Positions 1-8,962 of a stretch of DNA of 64,000 nt are shown here, in pieces. The DNA lies in assembly GCF_014856545.2 (NCBI RefSeq), contig NZ_CP109811.1, forward strand, positions 2,040,001 to 2,104,000, in the 5' to 3' direction. Numbering within the stretch: position 1 is the stretch's first letter; each line of letters starts with the position of its first letter. Source of the stretch: Mesobacillus jeotgali (GTDB lineage: Bacteria; Bacillota; Bacilli; Bacillales; Cytobacillaceae). The translations under genes were made by a program, and so were the position numbers. The notes beneath the pieces are model-generated. The model was not told the DNA's origin and ran no database searches. It saw only the letters and a list, made by a program, of their open reading frames with translations.

Positions 1-1016
1 TTGGTGTTGCTGGTATGGGAATCGGTATGAGCATGGGAATCCCGGCACCTATGGTAGCAGGGGCGATTATTTCTGGCTCTTATTTTGGAGATAAAATGTC
101 ACCACTATCTGATACGACAAATCTGGCGGCAGGGATTACGGGAACAGATCTGTTCGCGCATATTCGCCATATGATTTATACGACAGTTCCTGCATTTTTG
201 ATTGCCCTGGGTGTCTACTGGTATCTTGGAAGAGACTTTAGCAATGCAGGAGTAGATAATCAGGAGATTCTAGAAATCATGAATGTGATTCAAACAAATT
301 TCGTGGTATCACCTTGGCTGCTTTTAGTTCCAGCGGCGGTCATTTTAATGGTTGCCTTTAAGGTGCCAGCACTTCCAGCCCTAATTGTTGGAGTGTTTTT
401 AGGATGGATTACACAGTTTACCGTACAAGGTGGCGCAGTAGCTGATGCGGTGAATACACTTCAAAACGGTTTTACGATTGAAACGGGGAATGCTTCTGTC
501 GACGAGCTATTCAGTCGAGGCGGAATTCAGGATATGATGTATACCGTATCTCTTGCACTTATAGCGATGGCATTTGCAGGAGTTATGGAGCAGACGGGTA
601 TGCTAAAATCAATCGTGGATAAAATCCTCAAGATGGCTCGGACAGCTCGAAGTTTGGTTGTCTCTACGGTTGCAACCTCATTTTTAACAAATGTTGCAGC
701 TGGAGAACAGTACCTATCAATCCTTTTACCAGGACGAATGTATAAAAAAGCGTATGATGACAAGGGGCTTCATTCGAAAAACCTGTCTCGTGCCGTTGAG
801 GATGGCGGCACGGTGACATCACCGCTTGTTCCGTGGAATACTTGCGCGGTGTTCATTATTTCAGCACTGTCTGTACATCCATTTGAATACGCACCGTATG
901 CGGTACTGAATTTCACGGTTCCGATTTTATCGATTATCTTTGCATTATTCGGTTTTAAATTGGAATTTGTCAAAAAAGTAAGTTTTGAAAAAGAATCCGA
1001 GAGGAAAGCTTCATAG
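1..1016 (+). CDS. nhaC: Na+/H+ antiporter NhaC, C-terminal part (5' end outside window)
   Basis: The reading frame is open to the left edge (in-frame codons from base 3), so the start lies outside the window; about 337 residues are visible of a family that usually has about 460. The protein is an integral membrane Na+/H+ antiporter that exports sodium in exchange for protons and helps pH and salt homeostasis. Evidence: the NhaC-type stretch GDKMSPLSDTTNLAAG near the visible N-terminus, several hydrophobic helices, a conserved TNVAAGEQYLSILLPGRMY segment and a basic tail. It ends in TAG just before a hairpin terminator. Family assignment is secure; ion specificity is inferred from the family. 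Confidence 0.9.
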   Translation, partial: GVAGMGIGMSMGIPAPMVAGAIISGSYFGDKMSPLSDTTNLAAGITGTDLFAHIRHMIYTTVPAFLIALGVYWYLGRDFSNAGVDNQEILEIMNVIQTNFVVSPWLLLVPAAVILMVAFKVPALPALIVGVFLGWITQFTVQGGAVADAVNTLQNGFTIETGNASVDELFSRGGIQDMMYTVSLALIAMAFAGVMEQTGMLKSIVDKILKMARTARSLVVSTVATSFLTNVAAGEQYLSILLPGRMYKKAYDDKGLHSKNLSRAVEDGGTVTSPLVPWNTCAVFIISALSVHPFEYAPYAVLNFTVPILSIIFALFGFKLEFVKKVSFEKESERKAS

Positions 1017-1022
1017 TTTCCA

Positions 1023-1053
1023 GGACAGTACCAATATGGTACTGTCCATTTTA
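1023..1053 (+). terminator. Rho-independent terminator after nhaC
   Basis: Perfect 11 bp stem (GGACAGTACCA / TGGTACTGTCC) with a 3-nt loop, followed by a short T-rich stretch, directly after the antiporter stop codon. Confidence 0.7.
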
Positions 1054-1121
1054 ATGTCTACATATTTTCGTTCTTGATAACAAATGTTAACCATGTATGT
1101 TAAAAGTTTGGAGGTTAGCAG

Positions 1122-1961
1122 ATGTTCTATCATGTTAAAGAATTGCAGTATAATGCCAAGCCGGACAGGCCGGATCCTGTATATGCAAAGAAGCTTCAGG
1201 AGATCCTTGGCGGACAATATGGAGAAATGAGCGTCATGATCCAGTACCTTTTTCAGGGCTGGAATTGCCGCGGTGAAAAGAAGTATCGGGATATGCTGCT
1301 GGATATCGGTACTGAGGAAATTGCGCATGTTGAGATGCTTGCCACGATGATTGCCCAGCTGCTAGATGGTGCACCAGTTGAGGAACAGGAAGCAGCAGCG
1401 AAGGATCCAATTATTCTCGCAGCAATGGGCGGCATGAATCCGCAGCATGCGATAGTCGGAGGGCTTGGAGCGAAGCCGGATGACAGTCAGGGATATCCAT
1501 GGAATGCACGTTATACAATCGCAAGCGGCAATTTGCTTGCTGATTTCCGTGCCAATTTGAATGCGGAGTCACAGGGCAGGCTTCAAGCGGTAAGACTATA
1601 TGAAATGACAGATGATCCGGGTGTGAGGGACATGCTATCATTCCTGATTGCAAGAGACCATATGCATCAGCTCCAGTGGATCGCCGCGATTGCAGAGCTT
1701 GAGGAAAAAGAAGGGCTTGTCGTTCCAAGCACCTTTAACCAGCAGTATGAAAAGCAGGAAGTAAGTTACTCCTTCATGAACTGCTCTAAAGGAACGGAAA
1801 GTGCTGAAGGAAAATGGGCTTCTGGTGCCACGCCAGATGGAAAAGCGCAATTCGAATATATTGAAAATCCTGTACCGATGGGACAAATACCGGAATTGGC
1901 TCCGGCACCAACTCATATGCACGGAACACCTCCGCCAGGGAAGTTGCCACCGAATATGTAA
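1122..1961 (+). CDS. Manganese (non-haem) catalase
   Basis: Cytoplasmic or coat-associated di-manganese catalase that breaks down hydrogen peroxide. The 279-residue length fits the family. All five expected metal ligands are in place: Glu35, Glu66, His69, Glu149 and His182, matching the known pattern of the Lactobacillus plantarum enzyme (Glu35/Glu66/His69/Glu148/His181). The C-terminus is Pro/Met/His rich, as in Bacillus YdbD/YjqC/CotJC-type proteins. The start follows a good GGAGG site. It stands alone between two terminators. Which Bacillus paralogue it matches (vegetative or spore coat) cannot be decided here. Confidence 0.92.
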   Translation: MFYHVKELQYNAKPDRPDPVYAKKLQEILGGQYGEMSVMIQYLFQGWNCRGEKKYRDMLLDIGTEEIAHVEMLATMIAQLLDGAPVEEQEAAAKDPIILAAMGGMNPQHAIVGGLGAKPDDSQGYPWNARYTIASGNLLADFRANLNAESQGRLQAVRLYEMTDDPGVRDMLSFLIARDHMHQLQWIAAIAELEEKEGLVVPSTFNQQYEKQEVSYSFMNCSKGTESAEGKWASGATPDGKAQFEYIENPVPMGQIPELAPAPTHMHGTPPPGKLPPNM

Positions 1962-1972
1962 TGCCTCTAGTA

Positions 1973-2020
1973 AAAAGAGAAAGAGATTGGTTTTTACCCA
2001 GTCTCTTTCTCTTTTATGCC
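1973..2020. terminator. Bidirectional terminator
   Basis: A 14 bp stem (AAAAGAGAAAGAGA / TCTCTTTCTCTTTT) between convergent genes. The A and T tracts let it serve both the manganese catalase and the DUF2202 gene. Confidence 0.8.
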
Positions 2021-2023
2021 ATC

Positions 2024-2542
2024 TTAATTCCGGCCTGCACCTCTCTGGAATGCTCTTAAGTGGTTTTTTGAAGCATTTCCTAATTGAGTAAAAACCATCT
2101 TAACATCCTGAGGCAGGGAAGGGATGGTTTTTAACTTATCGTACATGGCTATATTGTCGATTTCGGCTTGAACTCCTTCATTAAATGCTTCCTTCAAAGT
2201 ACCGGGGGCAGAAACATATTGTTTTGCATTGTCTTCAGGAATCTGTTTGTCGTACTTCTGAAATAAAGTAACGAGGGCACTGATATGCTGCTGTTCTGCT
2301 GCCTTAATATTGCTGAATGGCCTGATGCTGCCGAATTTCCCAATCACGGCATCGTATCTGGCCTGTGCAAGGTACTCGTCCTGGATGGCATAAACTAATG
2401 CTTCATCCAATGTTATCGAGTCATCCTTTAGAGCTCCCTTTGCACCAAAGTCAGCAGGCACCTCAGTTTGAGCATGGGCAGTACCGCAAAAACAGATTAA
2501 TAAAAACAAGCATGCTGCTACTTGTACTAATTTTGTCTTCAT
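2024..2542 (-). CDS. Secreted DUF2202 ferritin-like protein
   Basis: 172 residues starting at the ATG at 2542, chosen because AAGGGG lies just upstream; a longer in-frame start at 2587 has no such site. The N-terminus is a signal peptide ending at about AHA-Q. The mature part is a helical DUF2202 domain with a repeated Glu/His pattern (QDEYLAQARYDAV, AAEQQHISAL, EAEIDN-like helices) typical of ferritin-like four-helix bundles. Function of the family is unknown; metal binding is an inference from the Glu/His spacing. Confidence 0.8.
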   Translation of the reverse strand: MKTKLVQVAACLFLLICFCGTAHAQTEVPADFGAKGALKDDSITLDEALVYAIQDEYLAQARYDAVIGKFGSIRPFSNIKAAEQQHISALVTLFQKYDKQIPEDNAKQYVSAPGTLKEAFNEGVQAEIDNIAMYDKLKTIPSLPQDVKMVFTQLGNASKNHLRAFQRGAGRN

Positions 2543-2678
2543 TTTTAAACACCCCTTATAAAATATTATCAACCTTATTGTTTTCATAGCGGGGAATTTG
2601 ATACGTAATAGGCTATGGGTTTAATTTGCGAGTATGATTCGATATAATAGACGTAACTTTTTCAATAGGAGAGATACA

Positions 2679-2873
2679 ATGTTTTCAAATATAGGATTTC
2701 CAGGATTAATCCTGATTCTCGTGATTGCCCTGATCATCTTTGGGCCAAACAAATTGCCGGAGATCGGTCGAGCGGTCGGCAAGTCGATGAGAGAGTTCAA
2801 GAATGCGACGAGTGGACTCACTGATGACATCAAGAAGGAAATGGGAGAAGACGAAAAAGATAAGAAGAGTTGA
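2679..2873 (+). CDS. tatA: Twin-arginine translocase subunit TatA
   Basis: 64-residue pore-forming subunit of the Tat pathway, which exports folded proteins across the membrane. Starts at the ATG at 2679, 9 nt after AGGAG; a longer in-frame start upstream lacks a site. Shows the TatA pattern: short N-terminal membrane helix ([17 protein letters not shown]), the [16 protein letters not shown] hinge with an amphipathic helix, and a charged Lys/Glu tail. No tatC is adjacent, so this is a stand-alone tatA, as is common in Bacillus. Confidence 0.95.
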   Translation: MFSNIGFPGLILILVIALIIFGPNKLPEIGRAVGKSMREFKNATSGLTDDIKKEMGEDEKDKKS

Positions 2874-2880
2874 TTGATTA

Positions 2881-2906
2881 AAAGCTGCCACTGGCAGCTT
2901 TTTTGA
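2881..2906 (+). terminator. Terminator after tatA
   Basis: Hairpin AAGCTGCC / GGCAGCTT followed by six T residues. Confidence 0.85.
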
Positions 2907-2955
2907 TTTTTTGCCTGAAAAACTGTCCGGCGAATAACAACCGAACAGCGTGGAA

Positions 2956-3249
2956 TCATTTCTTGAAATATATGTGAATGGCAGACAACAAGAGGATCAA
3001 ACCATTCAATAGATACAGCCCGGTATAAATCACAGTCATGATTCCGGCACCCCAGCCCGTCTCGTCCCATGTAAAACCGAGATAAAGAGTGCTGAAAAAG
3101 ATTACTGGTGTAAATAGGAGAAAAACCACTCCGGCGATTATACGTCTTTTAACATTTCTCGCTGAATGCTTCACTGCAAAATAGTTCGCCGTACTAAACA
3201 GGGCGATATTCATTAAAAGCGTCAAAATCATCCCAACTGATTCTGGCAT
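2956..3249 (-). CDS. Small membrane protein, 97 aa
   Basis: Three predicted membrane helices (about residues 5-25, 38-57 and 68-93), basic loop RNVKRRI between the first two, and a short IHIYFKK tail. It begins one base after the stop codon of the TolB-like gene upstream, so the two form an operon; its start (ATG at 3249) is probably translationally coupled. No recognised family. A partner for the upstream membrane-anchored propeller protein is a plausible role. Confidence 0.6.
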   Translation of the reverse strand: MPESVGMILTLLMNIALFSTANYFAVKHSARNVKRRIIAGVVFLLFTPVIFFSTLYLGFTWDETGWGAGIMTVIYTGLYLLNGLILLLSAIHIYFKK

Positions 3250-3250
3250 T

Positions 3251-4540
3251 TTATTTGGCCCCTTTTTTATAAAGCTTTAAGCCAAAGGCAAAGATGAATT
3301 GAACAATCGTACAGGCTAGTACACCGGTTGCCAGCATTCCTACCCCAATTCCTGCCCATGGATCCACTGTTGCAGCCACAATAATGCTAGCCACAATTGT
3401 GAGCATTCCTATGGAAAGGCTGATGAATGAAGGCAAAAACACCCTCGCAGGGAAAACGTAAACTGTAATCAGCATGAACAGCACGGTGTATAACAGGCCA
3501 ACCGTCCAGCTATTAACGGAGTAATCAATGGCTTTCATGACAAAGTTGCTGGGTTGTAGCTCAGGCATATCGAGTGTAAGCTCTTCTAACTTTTTAGTTT
3601 CAAGGTTCACCGTCCGCAATGTGTATTCCTCGGGTTCTCCCGGCCAATTTATATATGCCAGGAAGAGAATTTCATTTTCCTCGTTAAAAAACTGCGGAGA
3701 AACGACAGAGGTATTCAAGTCGGTGAGCCTTTTCTTTTCTCCATTTTGCAAATCCTGATAAAACAATTCATATTCATACAGTGAATTTTCCTTTGATTCT
3801 CCTGCAACCATCGTGTAAGCAACCGCGTTTCTTTCAGGCGATAGAGTTAAATTGAAGACATCATTAGGCATCTTACCGTGTAAATCCGACGTATACACCC
3901 GTTGGTCTTCCAAGTCAAAGGCATTTATATCATCAAAATCTTTAAAGATGATTTCTTTTTTCTCAGCAGAAAAGATTAGGCTTTCCATTGTATAGAAGTC
4001 CCGGTCAGTTAACTGCTGCATTCCACTGCCATCAATTTTTACAGAAAATAGGTCAAAACCTTCCTTCGTTTCCCCTTCTGACTTGAGAGATTCTTCAGCA
4101 GGCATGCTTGAAAAGAAAATCGTTTCACTGTCATCTGAAAAGACAGCCCCAGAAATATGCTGTGAGTTGTCTGAAAGTTTCTTAGGGTTGGTTCCGTCGA
4201 CATTGGCGGTGTAAAGGGACTGAATACGGTCTTTATTGCGTGACAAATATAAAATCTTCCTGCCATCAGATGAAAACTGTGGATTAGAGTGATAAACCTG
4301 GTCAGGATTGCTCACTCTTTTTACATCGGTTCCATCTTGCCTGGCTGTATAAATCGCAGAACTGCCGTTATTGAAATAGGAAAAGGCAATGTGCTGATCA
4401 TCCTTTGAGATAGCCAGCCCGCTCCCAAGCCCTGTATGATATTTGTAAGCATCTCGATCACCCAATAATAGATAGGTGATACTCGACATCAACAATAAAG
4501 CAACAATTGCAATGGTTCCCACTACAGCCTTCTTTTTCAC
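3251..4540 (-). CDS. Membrane-anchored TolB/WD40-like beta-propeller protein
   Basis: 429 residues. An N-terminal membrane anchor (residues about 5-26) is followed by a long extracytoplasmic part with repeated PD40/TolB-type blades (for example HIAFSYFNNGSSAIYTARQDG and SNPQFSSDGRKILYLSR), and the last 80 residues hold three membrane helices. Such propellers usually bind partners rather than catalyse; no active-site motif is seen. First gene of a two-gene operon. A perfect 18 bp palindrome lies 36 bp before its start, suggesting repressor control. Confidence 0.7.
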   Translation of the reverse strand: MKKKAVVGTIAIVALLLMSSITYLLLGDRDAYKYHTGLGSGLAISKDDQHIAFSYFNNGSSAIYTARQDGTDVKRVSNPDQVYHSNPQFSSDGRKILYLSRNKDRIQSLYTANVDGTNPKKLSDNSQHISGAVFSDDSETIFFSSMPAEESLKSEGETKEGFDLFSVKIDGSGMQQLTDRDFYTMESLIFSAEKKEIIFKDFDDINAFDLEDQRVYTSDLHGKMPNDVFNLTLSPERNAVAYTMVAGESKENSLYEYELFYQDLQNGEKKRLTDLNTSVVSPQFFNEENEILFLAYINWPGEPEEYTLRTVNLETKKLEELTLDMPELQPSNFVMKAIDYSVNSWTVGLLYTVLFMLITVYVFPARVFLPSFISLSIGMLTIVASIIVAATVDPWAGIGVGMLATGVLACTIVQFIFAFGLKLYKKGAK

Positions 4541-4575
4541 TGGTCATCCCCCTTTTATTTACTATATATACAATA

Positions 4576-4593
4576 TAGTGTAAATTTACACTA
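4576..4593. promoter_or_regulatory. Palindromic operator TAGTGTAA-AT-TTACACTA
   Basis: Perfect 18 bp palindrome upstream of the TolB-like operon. The same arms with the same 2-nt centre recur at 30844-30861 upstream of the PstS-like gene, so it is probably the site of one dimeric repressor. The regulator is not identified. Confidence 0.6.
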
Positions 4594-4743
4594 ATTAAAA
4601 GGGTTTTTTAGGAAAAACTTATAGAAATTTCTTATGAAGCCCTATTCTCATTTTGAAAAAATTTCTCTGATGTTCAATAATAGGACAATTACGAACATGG
4701 TAAAATAATAGGGAAGGAACAGTCGTAATCAGGGGGTGCAGAG

Positions 4744-4977
4744 ATGGATCCAAGAGGTCAGTCAGGTAAAAGACGTCCATCAAAACGTGTGATCACTGCC
4801 AGAAAAGAAATGCGGTCAGCCCATTTACTCCATGAATTCGATGAAGACGACCAAGACTGGAAGAAGGAAAGGAAACACAATATTCACCGTTCCCAATCCG
4901 CCTCAAAAGCCCACGACTACAGGGTAACAAAACTGAAAAATAGGGAAGCTTATAAAACCCATCAGGACGAATATTAG
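4744..4977 (+). CDS. Small charged hypothetical protein, 77 aa
   Basis: Starts at ATG 4744 after a strong AGGGGGTG site. Very hydrophilic, rich in Lys, Arg, His, Asp and Gln, with no membrane segment or Cys, so a soluble, perhaps disordered or nucleic-acid-binding protein. Own terminator follows. I do not recognise the family; small basic proteins like this are common in Bacillus spores and vegetative cells, but nothing here decides the role. Confidence 0.6.
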   Translation: MDPRGQSGKRRPSKRVITARKEMRSAHLLHEFDEDDQDWKKERKHNIHRSQSASKAHDYRVTKLKNREAYKTHQDEY

Positions 4978-4987
4978 TCGAAGTGAT

Positions 4988-5015
4988 AACAGCTGCCAAA
5001 AGTGGCTGTTTCTTT
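4988..5015 (+). terminator. Terminator after the 77-aa gene
   Basis: Interrupted hairpin AACAGCTGCCA / TGGCTGTT followed by TCTTT. Confidence 0.65.
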
Positions 5016-5082
5016 GTAGCATTGAGATTCATTTAGGATAAGCGGGTAACTTCGGACAATTTAGGGTGTTTTCAAAGGAAAG

Positions 5083-5692
5083 CTGTCAAGAAAACAGAGG
5101 TATTGTGACAGCTTTGGGTGCAAATGCTGAAAAGCTGTCAAAAGAAAGCCTAACTTAAGACAAGTTTGATGCCTAAAGCAGAAAAACTGTCAAAAGAAAG
5201 AGCAACTTAAGACAGGTTTGGTGCCTAAAGCAGAAAAACTGTCAAAAGAAAGAGCAACTTAAGACAGGTTTGGGTGCAAATGCTGAAAAGCTGTCAAAAG
5301 AAAGCCTAACTTAAGACAGGTTTGGTGACTAAAGCAGAAAAGCTGTCAAAAGAAAGGTCAACTTAAGACAGGTTTGTTGCCTAAAGCAGAAAATCTGTCA
5401 AAAGAAAGAGCAACTTAAGACAGGTTTGGGTGCAAATACAGAAAAGCTGTCAAAAGAAAGAGCAACTTAAGACAGGTTTTGGTGCAAATGCTGAAAAACT
5501 GTCAAAAGAAAGAGCAACTTAAGACAGGTTTGGTGCCTAAAGCTGAAAAGCTGTCAAAAGAAAGAGCAACTTAAGACAGGTTTGGGTGCAAATGCAGAAA
5601 AGCTGTCAAAAGAAAGGTCAACTTAAGACAGTTTTGGCACCAAACGCAGAGAAGCTGTCTAGAAATAAATTAAAGACGATTGATAAGACAGG
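5083..5692. repeat. Tandem array, twelve units of exactly 52 bp
   Basis: The pentamer CTGTC begins units at 5083, 5135, 5187, 5239, 5291, 5343, 5395, 5447, 5499, 5551, 5603 and 5655, a constant 52 bp step. Each unit is an inverted repeat (CTGTC ... GACAG, about 29 bp, extended by A/T pairs) plus an A-rich linker containing either CCTAAAGCAGAAA or GTGCAAATGC variants. The period is not a multiple of three, so it is not coding. It fills the whole intergenic space between two terminators. Confidence 0.95.
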
Positions 5693-5714
5693 GTAGTCAT
5701 ATGGATTAATCAAG

Positions 5715-5737
5715 CTGCCAGGTTTGGCAGTTTTTTT
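5715..5737 (+). terminator. Terminator downstream of the 52 bp array
   Basis: CTGCCA / TGGCAG hairpin followed by seven T residues. No protein gene lies between this and the previous terminator at 4988, so the array itself may be transcribed. Confidence 0.85.
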
Positions 5738-5806
5738 ATTTCACTCTCGGAAAAAAGTGGTATAATTGGAAAGTGTGAAAAAGCTGGCCAAAAGGGAGGG
5801 ATACCT

Positions 5807-6058
5807 ATGCAGCTTACGATCTCTGCTCTTGCCTTTACAGCCATTGTTTCCCTGACCATTTTCATCATGAAAACCAGGGCCAATGCGCAAAGGAGAGCGA
5901 TTGTTGAGCTAATCTTCTTATCAACCTCATCCGTGGCGATTGCTTTAGCGTTAAATTCGATGTATTCCCTGATATTTTTTGCTTCGCAATTAATATTATT
6001 GCTGATGGCCATAAACTTGGCTCTAAGGGAGCAGAAAGAACAAAGAAAAAAAGGTTAA
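5807..6058 (+). CDS. Small two-helix membrane protein, 83 aa
   Basis: ATG at 5807 follows GGGAGG. Two hydrophobic segments (about residues 3-22 and 33-70, the second long enough for two passes) with the basic loop KTRANAQRR and a charged tail REQKEQRKKG. No recognised family. Monocistronic with its own terminator. Confidence 0.6.
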   Translation: MQLTISALAFTAIVSLTIFIMKTRANAQRRAIVELIFLSTSSVAIALALNSMYSLIFFASQLILLLMAINLALREQKEQRKKG

Positions 6059-6112
6059 CGCAGAAGGATTCCGGTATTCTGAATTTATTGCCATGTAGGG
6101 GGGAAATGATCC

Positions 6113-6140
6113 AAACGGACAAGCTGTCTGTTTATTTTTT
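6113..6140 (+). terminator. Terminator after the 83-aa gene
   Basis: AAACGGACA / TGTCTGTTT hairpin followed by ATTTTTT. Confidence 0.8.
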
Positions 6141-6393
6141 GTTTCTGAAAAAAACAAAAATGTTGAATATTTTCTTGAAAAAATATAGAGTATTATAGTC
6201 TCAACCGTAATTCTTTTGGTAAGTTTATCTATAGCTTTAAAAAGGTATATGGATATAGGGAAATAAGGAAGACATAGAATGACGCTCAGGAAATTAAGCA
6301 ATAATCGTGTGGAATTTTGCAAGGCTTAATGGGTAATTCTATTGTTAATGAGACATCTACATAAGTGTTGTGTAAGAGGAAGGAGAGAGGTTG
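6141..6393 (+). other. Leader region of the TerC gene, no gene seen
   Basis: About 250 bp without an open frame of note. AT-rich at its left side, then a less AT-rich leader of about 150 bp before the ribosome binding site. I looked for a yybP-ykoY manganese riboswitch, often found before genes of this family, and did not see its conserved core. Confidence 0.4.
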
Positions 6394-7170
6394 ATGGAAG
6401 GAATTTGGCTTGAATATGCCTGGGCATTATTGATATTGATCGGTCTTGAAGGTTTGCTGTCGGCTGATAATGCACTTGTACTGGCTATCATTGCGAAACA
6501 TTTACCTGATAATCAAAAAAGAAAAGCAATCAATTATGGGATTATGATGGCGTTTGTTTTCAGGTTTGGGGCATTATTTGCTATTTCATTCATTGCAAAC
6601 GTATGGCAGGTACAGGCTATCGGTGCTGCTTACCTTCTGTATCTTGGATTGAAGCATGTTATCCAGGCTAAGTTTGGTAAGGAAAATGAAAATATCCGCG
6701 AGGAAGAAGAGAAGGAAGCAAGAGGAATGGGCTTCTGGCCGACTGTAGGTAAAATCGGTTTAGCAGACCTTGCTTTTGCGATTGATTCTATTCTTGCAGC
6801 AGTTGCGCTTGCCCTTGGTCTACCAGATTCACCGCTGCCAGATTTTGGCGGCATGGACGGTGGAAAATTCATAGTGGTTCTTCTTGGCGGAATCGCAGGT
6901 CTGATTTTAATCAAATACGCAGCTACCTGGTTCGTTAAGTTGCTTGATCAGCGACCAGCATTGGAAACAACTGCGTACGCAATTGTAGCATGGGTCGGTG
7001 TTAAGCTAGCAGTTATCACCCTTGCGCATGAAGACATTGCGGTTTTACATCATGATTTCCCTCATAGCACACTTTGGACAACCATCTTCTATGGTGTGTT
7101 AATAGCAATAGCCCTTCTAGGTTGGTTTGCTCCAGCGAAAAAAACTAAGGGTGAAGAGAACTCTTTATAA
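6394..7170 (+). CDS. TerC-family integral membrane protein (YkoY/YceF type)
   Basis: 258 residues; ATG at 6394 is preferred over the TTG at 6391 because of spacing from AAGGAG. The hallmark acidic membrane motifs are present: LEGLLSADNALVLAI in helix 1 and GLADLAFAIDSILAAVALA in the fourth or fifth helix, with about eight membrane segments in all. In Bacillus such proteins export manganese and supply metal to secreted enzymes; that role is known for family members and inferred here. Monocistronic. Confidence 0.88.
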   Translation: MEGIWLEYAWALLILIGLEGLLSADNALVLAIIAKHLPDNQKRKAINYGIMMAFVFRFGALFAISFIANVWQVQAIGAAYLLYLGLKHVIQAKFGKENENIREEEEKEARGMGFWPTVGKIGLADLAFAIDSILAAVALALGLPDSPLPDFGGMDGGKFIVVLLGGIAGLILIKYAATWFVKLLDQRPALETTAYAIVAWVGVKLAVITLAHEDIAVLHHDFPHSTLWTTIFYGVLIAIALLGWFAPAKKTKGEENSL

Positions 7171-7182
7171 TGAATGAAGCAG

Positions 7183-7221
7183 AAGTGCGTGTAACCCGTA
7201 ATGGGTTGCCGCACTTTTTTT
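7183..7221 (+). terminator. Terminator after the TerC gene
   Basis: AAGTGCG / CGCACTT outer stem, AACCC / GGGTT inner stem, then eight T residues. Confidence 0.9.
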
Positions 7222-7313
7222 GTTTCAATGCTCCAGAATCTCCTGAAAGTTTAACTGCACTCCTGTGTGGAATAGTCACTAATAAGGATGATCCCATGTA
7301 AAGGAGTGTTGAT

Positions 7314-8945
7314 ATGAACGCAGCAGAGTTAATGATCAAATGTTTGGAACGTGAGGGTGTGGAATATATATTCGGTGTTCCCGGTGAGGAAAACCTTGAT
7401 ATCATGGACGCTCTTCTCGATTCAAGTATTGAATTCGTTGTTACGAGGCATGAAACGAATGCCGCTTTTATGGCTGGGACCTATGGAAGATTAACGGGGA
7501 AGCCGGGTGTCTGCCTCGCGACTCTTGGACCAGGAGCCACTAATCTTTTAACAGGGGTGGCCAATTCAAATATGGATCACAGTCCAATCGTTGCGATTAC
7601 AGGACAGGCAGGGTTGGACCGCCAGCATAAAATTTCCCACCAGTATTATGACCTGGTTTCGGTTTTTGAACCGGTGACGAAATGGAATACACAAGTGAAA
7701 AAAGCGGAAATCATACCTGAGGTTGTCCGGAAAGCATTTGATGTTGCCCAGGGCGAAAAGCCCGGAGCCACCCATATCGATTTGCCAGAGGACATTGCAG
7801 CAATGGAGGTTGAAGGGAATCCTCTGAACATCAGTGAACCGACAACCATGGAAGCAGGAGAGCGGGTCATCAAGGATGCTGCAACACTAATTGAACAGGC
7901 AGAGCATCCACTGATCCTTGCGGGAATGGGTGTTGAAAGGGGACAAGCGGAAGAAAGTCTGAGAACTTTTGCGGAAAAAGCAGATCTTCCCGTCGTTCAC
8001 ACCTTCATGGGTAAAGGAGCGATTTCCTGGAAAAATGATCTAAGTTTGCTGACGGCTGGCATTAGCGGCAAAGACTATATAACATGTGGATTTGATCAGG
8101 CGGACTTGATTATCGCGATAGGCTTTGACATGGCTGAATATCCGCCGATAAACTGGAACCCTGACGGCCAAAGACCTATTTTACACATCGATACAATAGA
8201 GGCCGAAACAGATGAAAATTATCCTGTAAAACATAGTGTGATTGGTGACATCAATGAAAATCTCAAGCAATTGGAAAAAGTAATTTCACCCAAAGAAAGG
8301 GATAACAAGTGGGTTTCCCATGTAAGGGAGAAAACGCTTGATGAATTTCAGTCCTATTCGGATGATACTGGTTTCCCTGTTAAACCGCAGAAAATCATCT
8401 CGGATCTGAGGTCCGTCATGAATGAAGAAGATATTGTCATTTCGGATGTCGGTGCCCATAAAATGTGGATGGCGAGAATGTACCATACATTTGAACCGAA
8501 TACTTGCCTGATCTCAAATGGTCTTGCATCTATGGGAATAGCCGTCCCGGCCGCCATCACTGCAAAAATGGTCCATCCGGAACGGAATGTTGTCGCCGTC
8601 GTTGGTGACGGTGCCTTCCAGATGTCAAGTGCGGAACTTGAAACAGCAAAAAGATTGAATCTGCCAATCATCATCCTTTTATGGAGAGATGACGGCTATG
8701 GCCTTATTGAATGGCATCAGCGCAGGGAATTCAACAGAACTTCGAATGTCAAATTCGGCAACCCGGATTTCCTCCAGCTGGCAAAATCATACGGTTTCGA
8801 AGCGATTGGGATAGAAGAAGGCGGAGAACTGAAGGATGCCATCAAGAAAGCGGTCGAGATGAAGAAGCCAGTTTTGATCGATTGTCCTGTGGACTATAGC
8901 GAAAATATGAAACTCACCGAGAAATTAGGTGAAATCTTATGCTAG
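7314..8945 (+). CDS. Acetolactate synthase-like thiamine-diphosphate enzyme (AlsS type)
   Basis: 543 residues. N-terminal pyrimidine-binding domain with the activating Glu in TRHETNAAFMAGTYGR (about residue 46), a central domain, and a C-terminal pyrophosphate domain with the GDGAFQMSSAELETA metal-binding motif. The C-terminal part resembles catabolic AlsS (FNRTSNVKFGNPDFLQLAKS, IDCPVDYSENM). Expected reaction is condensation of two pyruvates to acetolactate. No alsD or alsR is adjacent; instead an aldehyde dehydrogenase gene begins 17 bp downstream, so another 2-keto acid carboligase or decarboxylase activity is possible. Start ATG follows AAGGAG. Confidence 0.82.
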   Translation: MNAAELMIKCLEREGVEYIFGVPGEENLDIMDALLDSSIEFVVTRHETNAAFMAGTYGRLTGKPGVCLATLGPGATNLLTGVANSNMDHSPIVAITGQAGLDRQHKISHQYYDLVSVFEPVTKWNTQVKKAEIIPEVVRKAFDVAQGEKPGATHIDLPEDIAAMEVEGNPLNISEPTTMEAGERVIKDAATLIEQAEHPLILAGMGVERGQAEESLRTFAEKADLPVVHTFMGKGAISWKNDLSLLTAGISGKDYITCGFDQADLIIAIGFDMAEYPPINWNPDGQRPILHIDTIEAETDENYPVKHSVIGDINENLKQLEKVISPKERDNKWVSHVREKTLDEFQSYSDDTGFPVKPQKIISDLRSVMNEEDIVISDVGAHKMWMARMYHTFEPNTCLISNGLASMGIAVPAAITAKMVHPERNVVAVVGDGAFQMSSAELETAKRLNLPIIILLWRDDGYGLIEWHQRREFNRTSNVKFGNPDFLQLAKSYGFEAIGIEEGGELKDAIKKAVEMKKPVLIDCPVDYSENMKLTEKLGEILC

Positions 8946-8962
8946 AAACCGGAGGGGATGTC

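Noticed and set aside
1011..1922. Minus-strand frames opposite the manganese catalase gene
   Set aside because: Overlap a clear gene on the other strand, no ribosome sites, and compositions typical of antisense shadows.
5083..5692. CRISPR-like array
   Set aside because: Whole 52 bp units repeat, including the linkers; there are no unique spacers, no constant repeat of 24-40 bp and no cas genes in the window.
6141..6393. yybP-ykoY manganese riboswitch before the TerC-family gene
   Set aside because: Expected by context, but I could not find the conserved core or its stems.
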